Source of the DNA: Hydractinia symbiolongicarpus
Lineage: Eukaryota > Cnidaria > Hydrozoa > Anthoathecata > Hydractiniidae
Length of the DNA: 60,000 nucleotides
Reading direction: 5' to 3'
NCBI RefSeq assembly: GCF_029227915.1
Contig: NC_079886.1
Coordinates: 15,664,501-15,724,500, forward strand
Below are positions 23,101 to 35,100 of the stretch, piece after piece (within the stretch, counting starts at the first letter, position 1; every line of letters begins with the position of its first letter). The notes under the pieces were generated by a model. That model searched no databases, was not told the origin of the DNA, and saw only the letters and a program-made list of their open reading frames with translations. A program made the position numbers and the translations under genes.

Positions 23101-26100
23101 CAGGATCTGGGTTGAGGCAGATGTCCCCTGACAAGAGGATTAAAAATAGAAATACTTGGGCCTGCTTGGCTTAAGTTTTGATAAAGCCAAATAATTGATA
23201 AATTGGATAGTGAGCTGGCTCTCAGAAACTCTATTGCAGGCATCAAGTAACTCACTAACTTAAAATATTTTGTATAATGGTTTGCAATTTGGAAATTGTA
23301 AACTGCTAAATCAAACCTTAATACACGACACAAGAAGTTGTTTTATAATCACAAGTAAATAAATAATCAACAACATTGAAGTAGCGTGATGTAGTGTGAT
23401 ATATTAATCAAACACTACCTTGTAACATGCCCAATGAGCTAATATCCTGCTGGCACCATCTCTTTTTGGTATCCGCAAGTAATTGCAAATTTGGATTGCT
23501 AAATAATACATCCTTCTTGCCACCAATCTCAAAAAGACACATCAATGAACTTTATCTTATAAATTTATAATTATTTATATATTTAAGTTAGGAGAGTCAA
23601 TACCAAACCAGTAGAGCAATACATATTACTAATAAACAAAATTTAAAAATTAAAAAAAAAACTGTAAATGACTGTCAGTTTCATGCTCATGTGATCTTCA
23701 GATGCACTGACAACTTTAAAAAATTTGATAATATATACAATAAAAAATACCCTAGGGAAGCTTTCGATTAGTGGGCCAGATATATTGTGAAGGCAGCTAA
23801 AGACATTGTCAAGATATAAACCACCAAAGCGTGTTTAAGAAAGGCTAAAGAAGGACATCTCGAAATTATTCAAGGATAAATTCGAACTGAAATTTACCAT
23901 ACAAACTTAAAATTGGTTAACTTTCTGACATAACATTCAATCTGCAGAAAGAAACGAACCAACCATACTCTAAATCCAGCATTTAGCCAACATACATAAC
24001 ACCAATTTAAACCAACCTCCCAACATAATAAAATACAGACCAAGCATGATCTCTGATCGTATCACTTAAAATTCTTCTAACAAGGAAGTTTTTGATAGAG
24101 CGGCACCATAATAAACTAAGCCTTAATCAAGTGGTTACAAAAAACGAATCAAAAATGATAAATAGCCTACAAAACCGAAACATTGAAGAACATGCTAAAT
24201 TACCAGTTTAATCCTTCTTAAGGTATAAATGTCAGAACAAATTTTCTTGAATGTTGTTAAAAAAATTTCCAAGTAAACACAATTTCAGAAAAAACTGCCT
24301 ACTGTATAATCTCAACTCACAACAACAAAAATCTTAGGAGATCAAACAGAACCACAGAACAACTGTCCTGGTAACTGCCACAGAAAAGATAATTACCTGC
24401 TGAAAAAAAAGTGCCCGGAGAGAAATGCAGTGTATAAACGATAAGTATTCATTCAGGCACGAAAAAGCTTTAAAGTAACTAAATTGTCTAAACACATCTG
24501 GAGTGTGAAAAAATTTTGACCTAATTCAATCTTAGGAAATAATTGATTGCGCCCCTCCTTACAGAAATGACAGCGTGAAATTTGTGCTTAACGAAGAAAT
24601 GCAATAAAATTATATCGAACATTGGTTTATTATTTCTAAAGCTTGGAATCTTATCGTTAACCCATAGTGAAAACCAAGCTTAAGTGTTGTCACATGAAAA
24701 AATTAGTTTCAATTTATCAGAAACCGGTCCCTCATCTTTAAACATTGTTCTAAAATTTAAAAACCTTTTTGTTTTAAAATCTTTGTTTCCCCAGCTATTT
24801 TCTATTGTATATATAATCGAATTTTTTAAAGTTGTAAGTGCATCTGAAAATCAGATAAGCATGAAACTGACAGTCATCTACACTTTTCTATATTTTTAAA
24901 TTTTGTTGATTAAATATATTTATAACTAAAAAAAATTGAAAATACAATACCTGTCTATCAGTACAGGTACTGTAAGTTGCTGTAATCTTGTAAACAAATT
25001 AAGATAAACAGTTTATTTATATGGGTGTAACAGAAAAAAAATGAGTATTTCAAACAAACAAAAGACACTATAAATAATAATATTGAATCTTTAATGCTGA
25101 ACTTAAAGATTTAACTTTTTACATTCAATATACTGATGCTTATCAGTTTTGAAGCTATTTTTATATTAGTATTATAAAAACCAAGCAGAATAAAAGGATA
25201 CTGATCATAAGTAATTGGGATTCCAACTTTAAAATCTCTAACATTATTCATCACGCGAATCATTTGGCACATATCTACAAATACTTGTGGGCGCATATCT
25301 TGCAGAAAACTTTTACCAAATGCAGCTGCCTAGGTGAATATTGCAAAAATGTTAGCAGAAGATTTCACCAAAATACACCTTAACAAAATCTTCTAAAATC
25401 TAACATTTTCTATATATGGATAAATAAAAAGCAATGCTAACTCAGTAATAAATGAAATCGACCTAACTTGACAAGAGAAAGAGAAATTAAGAAAGAGAAA
25501 AACAAAAAGTTAAAGTCAAAGTCAAACAAGGAATGAGAAGTTAAGTTGATAAAAATTGTAAGCAAACCTTTACAAGACTTCTTTGCTTTACAGGTTCAAA
25601 TTCATGACCAGCCGCTTTTATGCATTCGTGAACAGCTTCCTGTAAATGGTCTTTAATGGCTTTCATGTAATCGTCCACACGTGCACTTTTGCGCTAAATA
25701 TACACTTCACAACTCTATCTATGCTCCTACTGACATAAACAGTAGCATCAACAAAGAAATAAGTTAATCAATTTTTTAGGGATGAGGGGAGGGGGGTATA
25801 AATTTAAGAAAGGTTAACTTTTACAGCACCTATTGCTACAATTCTCAATTCAAAAGTTGCGTAGAAATTTTAATTTTCTGGATAAGTATTTTTTGACTAA
25901 ACACCAGACTTTGGTTGGTAAACCAGGTTGCCTACACTCCCAGGATGGCCAAACACATGCAACTGTTCTGTGATCTGTAAAACTAAAGATAAAGTTTTAC
26001 TTGGATGACATGCTACAACAACTCTTTGAAAATCGAAAGCAAAATCAATGAAGAGATTGTAAATGGTGTTCGAATCTTTGACAGAAACAAACCAACATAT

Positions 26101-29100
26101 TTGGCTACCAAATGGATTCCTCATGTTGAATGTGGTACTGGTTGGCAGTCGTTTTAAATATCCTGCTGAGTCTAGATATGCGCAAATTAAAGGGGGGGGG
26201 CTTGCGGTAGGAGATCCATTGGACAAGGCCAGGCATTTTGGCCTTGGTTGCGACAATCTTATAATCAGAGTTAACCATAGCCACTTCTAGGAATGTTCTC
26301 CAATGGAAAATATACCAAATAAATTGTCTCCTAAATTTGAAGGAAAGAACAGTTAAATATCATATTCCAGGAAGGCAGAACTGTGCACTTGACAGTCCTC
26401 CAAACATCCAAGCAAGAGCAGGACCCTTATTGAACACCACTCCCTAATGATATTGCAGCATTGCATTCCAACTTTTTTTCAGATCACCGCCACCAGCACA
26501 TCCATGATTCATCAAACCCCACTTACAACCTGAAGAAGGATATCGATTTCATAGCAGCCTTTGGTATCTTTACCATCACTTCAGTCACATGGGACATGGG
26601 ACATGGTCAAGACTGCCACTAGCACAATGACATGCAACATTTATTATCTACAATCGAATCTGGATTCCTAACCAAGGTCTATGATCTTTCACCCACCCTG
26701 CGTCAAATATTGACAATATCGCAACGACCTAATAACCATAGATAGGGTGGTGATTTACAAGGACAGGATTATTATCCAAACAGCATTCTGACATAATATC
26801 TTCAGTAACTTTCATGCAGTTCACGAAGATTAAATCAATGACAGCTTTAGCTAAAACTTCTGTTTCCTGGTCAGTGCCTATTGTAACACCATGGCTTAAC
26901 CTCATCTACCCCTAACACTTCCAGTGAACCCTGAGTACCGTTTTCAACGCATTTTCCCTAACTACTTCCACTATAAAGGCATACTTTATCTCAGTAGATC
27001 GTTACTCCAATTGGCCTATCGTTAAAAGGTTCTGTAGCAGAGGCTTTGTTAATAGTCTATGCAGAATTTTTGTAACATGTGGCATTCCAGATGGACTCTC
27101 ATTCGATAGTCGCCCTGAATTCATAGCAAAGACCACTAAAGATTTTATGTGTCCGTGATCGCACATTAACAGTAACACTCCCATATAACAACTATCAGGC
27201 TTAGGTTCGAGTCAAGTCTGGTCCATGTGGGGAATTGGACACAAACACCTTCAAACAAGCTGTCAACACTCCTGATCCGGAGACAAACATATCACCTGCT
27301 CTGTACAGACCTATACAGAGGACGATCCCCATCGTTCCTGGGAAATACAGACCTTATCCCACCTGGCAAGAAACCCTATAAAATACAGAAAAGGCACTTC
27401 AACTACATCATTCCAAGATAGCAAAACAACTATCTTCAAACACAGAACGCCTCCCGCCACTTTGCGTTGGGGACAAAGCCAGGATTTAAAATCAAGTGGG
27501 ACAGAATCCACACAAGTGGGACAAGACATCATAAAGTGAGCAACAAAATAAATATAAGAGAGTGATGCAATGAAACCAAAAATTCTATAAAGACGTCCTC
27601 TAATTTTAACAATGCACATCAGATCAGTTTACCGTGCTACAACAACCATCGCCTTTAACTTTCCACTGACTCCTTAAAGCAAGTGCCTCCTTAAAGAACT
27701 ACCTACATATGCAAACCTCCACCATACCTACCTTGATGACTATGAACATTGACTTACATGTCATCCATTCAATAAACCATGAAGTGATTATTGATTAAAC
27801 TCTCTCTTACCTCCCTTTGTGAGCTAGTTATGACTGGGGAAAAAAGAGCAGAATTAACTTAGATCCTATAATTGCAACAATATTACTAATATATATTTGA
27901 GCAAATGGTCAATACCGATCTAGTTTTTCAAAAAAAATGTTAAATTAGGCTTTCGTACAAAGCCTTAACATGCGTTGTCGAAAAACTGTGATATTATTCC
28001 TATTTTCTTAATGAAGCTTGCTGGCAACTGTTTTGGTAAAATGTGCAGAAATTGACAAAATTAATTGCTAGAAAAGTTAATTCTTCTAAACTACCAAATT
28101 TTAGTTCATTATTGAATTCAAAGCAAAGGAGTTTCACAAGCTATCAACTAAATAAAGTGAAGTAACAAATGTTATGATATCAACCTCATATTCTCTTGAT
28201 GCGTCATGCAGCATTGCGCCAGGCTTCATTGAACCAAGCTTAAAAACATCTTCAACTTCAACTAAAAAATTTATTAATTCAAAAATAATAAGGGTAACAT
28301 GATCTCTCCACATTAGTTTAAACTAGTCTAAATCTAACAAACAAGTTAACTATCAATAGCACTTTTGATCACAAAACAGTCACTACTAACCAGGTACTTT
28401 TTGCAAAAATTCTTGGTGATAATTTCCAATAATCCTGACACCATCCAATTCTTGGGATAGGTGAACTTTACTATCAACAAAATATCTGTGATGTGTTAAG
28501 GAAAAAATATTTGTTAGAATACAACATATAAAGTGTGGACTCTGGGTAGGCACAGCCAGAAGAAAAGATACTTTACTATGTCCTTTGTTGGACCGACCAT
28601 CATTAAATAATTATCCCAGTAACCAACTACTGCACCAGAACCACACCATACAAGCTGTGAAGGTCTTAACTGTAGATGCGTATTGTACTGACAATAAACT
28701 TCCTAAATGGAAATCTGAAAATAGTCACCAGTTACATTATTGTGCCCATAAAGGCTTCTTACAAAATAGTACAAGTAACAAGTTATTATATGTGTGATAT
28801 GCAATAAAAAATTCTCTTAGAAGTAACCTGTAAGTTTGATGATCCAATCCACAACAATCCAGTATCAGCAAACATAGCAACATATTTTTGGTTAAACGAG
28901 ACAGCCATTTCAATAAAAGCTTTGACAGGATGGCTAATTGGAGGGTTCTACGAAAATATGGTACTGTCGTCAGAAAACTTTTCTTCCAATTCTTTTTTTA
29001 TAGTTTTAGAAATATTAAGTTAAGTCCATGAAATCTTACCTTCGTTTTTGGTTGAAAGGAGTCTAATTCATATATTGTATTGTCAATAGCCATCAGAACC

Positions 29101-32100
29101 TTTGTGCCTTGATCATCTGGCAAGCTAAGAACAGCCCAGCTACTTGGGGGTGCTTCCACAGCTAAATCCAAAATTATCAGATTTTTATACAATTATTTGT
29201 CAGTTATGACAAGTAAACACTAAGTTCAACATTTTTTAACATAAAGGATTTATTATTAGTTCACCAATTGTTAAAAAATCACAGACATATATATAAAGGC
29301 ATTATGATAAAATGAAACTAATCAGTTATTGTTTTATAAAACAGATTTAAAGTGTAACAGGCAGGAAAAAACCCAGATAAACCACATGAGACACACAAAA
29401 GAAAAAGTTCCACCCTGTTACTATTAATGTGTAATCCTAAAATTAATTTAAAAATGGTGGATTTTACAGCTTTTTGAGGGCCTTCATTACAGCAAATAGC
29501 AAAGCGCATACTATGTGGATAGAAATTAAAACATTTCCCAGGCAAGAGTTTTATCTCATTAATACTTACTGAATGGACATTGCATAGGTTTAACTTTAAC
29601 ATCGTTGATATTATTTACAACAAAGAATTGGTAATCGCCTGACAGCACACATATCCCTGTTCCATAAGTACTTGAGAATATTTTTGCCTCAAGAATAAAC
29701 GACCGTTGTATTTCCTATAACAAATGTTATTACCACAGATTTTTTTTTAGTTCGTAAATGAGGAGGGCAAAACATATTTTTATCATTCAAAGTTTAAAAA
29801 GATAAAAAACTTTACATCACTGTCATACACAATCTAATATAATTTATCGACTAAAAATTTTAAAAAAAATTTAGGAACTTACTAAGCCCAAAGAGAACTG
29901 TCGCAGAAAATTACCAAACATATCAAAGACATGTACTGCACCATCTTCAGCAACACAGATTAATTCTTCACAGTTGCTCCAGCCCATAGTTACAAGACGT
30001 CCACCATCCCACTAACATATAAAAATGTCAGCAACAAATTTTAGTTGCTAGTATCAAATCAAAAACACAGATTTCTTTGGATGAGGTTTTGCTAACATAA
30101 TTCTTGGGATTCAAAAAAGAACATTTTTGACATATAAAAACAATTTTTTATTTCATGAAGATAATATTTAAAAGTTACAGTAAACAAATCATTCATTACA
30201 TATGGTTACAATTTAAGCTTTTTTTTAAAGCTTTTTTTAAAAACAATGTCAAAATTAGCAAAAGCTTTCCGTGATGCTATGTCATTGTCAGCACTACACA
30301 CATATATAGAAGTTAAAAAAAAAAGAAAAATTTCTTTCAACATGCATTGGCTACTTGACTAATTTGTACTTTCCCAGCAAAGTAAACCACCATGTTTTGT
30401 TCTACATACATCATATCTAATAGAATTTAACTTGATCACAGCAGAATTTTATAGCTTTATTTTAACAACTGCAAAAACGAGGAACCTCATGCCTTTGTTT
30501 AGAACTTAAATTTAGAAAGTGTTGGTGCGATTAGCTTTATTCCTACCCAGAATTTTTAAGACTAGGAATACTTGTTATTCTTGAAAAATTAAATATCAGG
30601 TTGTACCTTGAATGCTGCTTGCTCTTGTCCAGAAGAAGTGAAAATATGAATAACAGCCCGTGAATTTAAATTCCCTCCTTCTGCGCTGTTTTCTTTAATA
30701 AGAGCTGCAAAATAAAAGATATTGCAATAACAAACAAACCTAATTTATTTTCAAATAGTATTTTTCTTCTATAAAATGGTGATGCTTGGTAAATGTAAAT
30801 ACAAATAGGAGTGTCCCAAAATTTTACACAAAACAGTGTTTTATTCAAGGATGTATTGAATGAAAGTTAAATCCATCGCCTGTTAACCAGTCGTATCAAC
30901 AAGAAAATAGCACCTAAATGATAAATACGCGTGCCATCATAATATATAAAAATTTTAAATAAATAATATAACTTTCCTTTAACTCAGGTACACTGCACAA
31001 AAGGAGCTATTTTGTTATGTGGAACAACTTTTAATAAGTTCCAATATTTAAAAAAAGCTGGGGTTTAAAATAAAAACAATATTTTTAAACATGTTATTTA
31101 AAAACACGAAACCTGGATTATATAAACATTGGGACTTTACCTTTTTTATTAGACTTTTTTTCTTCATATTTAAAGGAATTCAGAAAACTACATTTTTTCT
31201 TAAAAGTTGGACAAAATTAAAGAAATTCTGTTCTGCATAAAAAAATATATTGGCGATATGTGGTAGCAATTAACCTTGTGTTTGGGTGCTAATAATGACC
31301 AAGTCTTTTGTTAAGCTTAAGAATTTCAATTCACAAATGCAATATGTGGTGGTGTGACTCTGCAAAGATAAAAATACTGTGTTGATTGACATTTGATGCT
31401 GTTTTAAATATTCATGAACACCTATTGCAATGAACAGCAAGCTATGTAACAAATTGAAAATATACCTATTGGACCACCATATGCACCAGCTGAAACAATA
31501 TATTGATTTAAATCAATACGATCTGCCCAAAACATAGAATACACTTCCAACTTCCTAGAAAATAAAGTCAACTATTGAATAAGAAAACATAGCAAAAAGT
31601 TCACATAAATTAAACATTAGGCACTTGTTTTCACATGGAGGATAATTTTATTATCTGTCTTTCGAAAAAAAATTCAGTTTTATCTTGAAACTGTCTGAAA
31701 ATGGCATAATTAAAAGAACACTTAGTCTAAATAACGGTAATGTTGAAAGCCATACTAATGCCGATGTTGTTACTATTTGGATGAAAATATCGTACCTTGG
31801 CGAGCAAAGTCAACACTTAAAGAAATTGCGCAGGTCTGTCCATCGAAATGTGAAACTTACTCTGAAAGTAACTTACTCAACAACGAAAATCAGTTATTTC
31901 ATGAAAAACAAAGATAAAACACTGTTAATGTCAAAGTCAAATGTAGTATACCGTTTTCATTGTCCTGGTTGTTTCCTGATTACATCAGTAAAACAGAGAA
32001 CATGTGACAGCAAAAGACAGTGCTATTTTTAATCACTTAACTTCTTGTCATCAACTCAATTGCATCAAGAAAATAAAGCATTATGATTTAACTGAACTTG

Positions 32101-35100
32101 ATAAGGCAGAACAAAGGAATTACAATGTTACCCGTGTTAAAAACAATACATCAGTTATTGACACTTCCATTTGTGAAATTGATACAAAGTTTTTGATACG
32201 AATTATACGAACTACGTACCAACATTTTGAGACGATCCCTAAGATTAAATATTTCATGTATTGCCTTAGGTGCCCAATAAAGATATACCCATGCGCCATA
32301 GTGGGTAAAAACATTTGGAAATTTAGTGTTAATAAACTGGTTTTGAGATATATAAATTTTATGTTTTTCCAATTCCTTTTGTATAATCTCTCCCCTTACC
32401 AACTGGATAACTTACTCCCTTTTTATATTTATAAATATTCATTTTCTTGTGAGATATAATATAACTATTCCTCCCACACCTGCAAAAGTCGTCCATAAAT
32501 GATTGGAAAGGAACTTCAGTCTCCAGCACCATTAAACACCCATGCCACAGAACCAATAAGACCAGGAAGTGCATCCTACGCTTTCTCACACAGTTTATCC
32601 AACAACCTAGATAAAGCCCCCAACTGTTTCTTCGATAAATAGCTGAGATCTTCTGTATAGTAGTCGATTAATTAGTTATTAAATGATCGAGTATTTGAAT
32701 TTGTTTGTTAGTGTCGGGTTGTTTTGCGGGTTGTTTTGTATGTTTTTTGGAAATTTCCGCGTGTAATAAAAATAATGGAAGATTTTGTTAATGTTGATGG
32801 TGATATTTCTGTAAAACGTGAAAGGTTGATTGTGTGTGTTAATAGTGGTGGTTAGAAGCAATATCGGTAAGTATTATACAGAGGAACAGATCAATGCTTT
32901 GTCCGGTGCTGATGTTGAGAAAGTTCATTCGCAAAATGAGTGTAGGTTGGGGCCGTTGATGGTAAAATTGTTGGGGAAAACAATTATTAGCCTTTATTCC
33001 AGTGTTGCTTCGAGTGCCCTTGATTTGGATGATTTTGGTGATGAGCTTGGTAATGATTTAGAAAGTGATCCTTTTTTGAATGCAGCTTTGCAGAGAGTCA
33101 GGTGTGATTTGTATTATAGGTTTGGTTCCTATCTAGCACCTTTAAGTGTTGGCGTTATAACTGGTAAACATTATTTGAAAAAATCTTTAAGTGATAAAAA
33201 TGGAGAAGGAACAAACAACAGAATCTGTGATGAGAAAAGAAAAAAATCCAAAAGGGGTGGAACAGGGGAAGAAGCTGGCGGAGTTTAATTGGAAAAGAAA
33301 GGAGATATTAAGGAGTGTCAAGCATATTGAGAAGAAGGAGATAGAGTATAAGAGGGATTTTGGTTATGGTATGGATTTAGCTGGTGGTTTGGTTGTTTTT
33401 ATTTTGTGTGGAGGTGTTTGGTATTTTAGGAAAAGTGGTGATGTCGAGGTACCGAAATCTATTTCCGTCCCTGAGCCTGTAACTGAAAAATCCAACCTAG
33501 TTCATGAAATGGATTAAAATAATTCTCATATAAATGAGTGAAGTAAAGGAATTTAAGAATGACCTTTTTCATGCTGTCGTTGTTAGTGCATTTAATATTG
33601 GCTATGCAATGTTATTGAAAAAAAATTTTAAGGTCTCTACACAGGATTTAGGTAAGGTGGATTTCAGTGACTCAGTAAAGTTGGTTGGAATTGTTGCCGT
33701 GTCCAAGTTTACAAGAGATTATCTTGTCTAGAAAAAGATTATTCCGCAAAATATGTAGATAATAAAATGTTGGTTTATTCAGGTCGTATGGCTGTTGTTC
33801 ATGAGCATAAGTTGGACGAGGGGGTAGTTAGGGAGGTTTATCGTAAGATGTCGGCGAAGAAGGATGTTAATAGAGTTAAGAAAATTATTGCAGATAATCC
33901 TACCCCTCTTGATAATGATGGTGTATTAAAGATTGTTAGGTATAATCCTACCCCGACCAATGTCGATTATGTTAAGGGTATAGTTGAGAGGAATAGAAAT
34001 CCTGATATTGGTATATTGGTATGGCGGTGAGGGATATGACTATAAGTAAGGAAGATGTTATATCTATCGTGTCACAGTATTCGGATAAATAATGTAAATC
34101 AGCTAAAGGTGTTGGTTTGTGGGTGCATCGTGGATATAGTTCAAGTATAGTTACAAAGGATGGTAGTAAGGCGATAAGGTATGTGCGTGATATAAACAAA
34201 AATATAAAATTTGAACCTAGGGGTGATTTGTCTAATCATATCTTGAAGGGGTATGATAACGATACAAAGAAACACTTCATTCATTTTAATATTCCAAAAT
34301 CGACCTTTGCCAGCAATGGATTTATACCAACAAGCATGAATGAATCACGTAATGAAGTTTGTCTCGTGTCGTTGCTGTATGATTTAACCAAAACTGGTTT
34401 TACGTTAACTGTTGTGTTTCAACATGATGTTCCTCTTGATTATGAGAAGGTGCTACAAAAATATCTCAAAGATAACTTCAAGGGGGAAGGTCCTTTTCTG
34501 TTTTCTTACTGTAACTTTTCGAAACTTGTATCACAGAAGAATGGTTTGGCAATATGTGTAAGGCATGATGGCCATATTGTTTCAGAAAATAACAATATAA
34601 TGACAACACTTAAAACAGAAGACATCACGAAAAATAAAGCATAAAGCATATGTTCACGATGGTAAGAGAACTATTTTTTTTAAAAAAATATTACCACTTA
34701 TCTGTTCAGTCATCGTTGGGCCCAACGATGACAGCTGTAGCTGTCGAAGCTAGCCTAGAATAAACTCGCTTGCTCGTGACATGATAAATTTATATTATTC
34801 AAAGAACTATTTTTACTCTTAGTAATGAAGACAATAGGTCTATGTTTTATTTGTCCAATGAACACGTATCAAGTGGTGTACCCATACTTACAACATACGG
34901 TCCCTATAATAAATATGAGGGTGAGGAAAGATTAAAGCTTGGAGGTGGTTACGGTTCAATATTACCCCCTATTAATGATGATGGAGTGGGGCGGGATATG
35001 ATGAAAATCAAATATAGACCGTTTCGTGGGGCTATATACGAAGTTCTTGTTCATCACAAGGTTCTTTCCGGTTATCATTAATTTACATAAAAAGTTAATG

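Larger units (their letters stand above)
19576..23330 (-). mobile_element. CR1/L2-like LINE, internally deleted
   Basis: Runs on the minus strand inside a VPS16 intron, in the host's orientation. Order from its 5' side: a zinc-finger ORF (23134-22760), an AP endonuclease segment (22557-22200), a linker (22052-21540), a truncated reverse transcriptase (to 20962) and a C-terminal domain (20130-19816). It ends in a short ATT/ATTATT tail near 19576-19600, typical for this group. A block at about 20220-20960 that does not fit the LINE separates the RT from the C-terminal domain and may be a nested insertion; its right part contains AATAGGGTTAA, like a piggyBac end. Confidence 0.8.

Noticed and set aside
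25111-25201. Extension of the VPS16 exon beyond 25202 to a frame end at 25111
   Set aside because: The residues after YDQ do not match VPS16; the donor at 25201/25200 plus the 36-nt microexon restores the conserved text and the reading phase.
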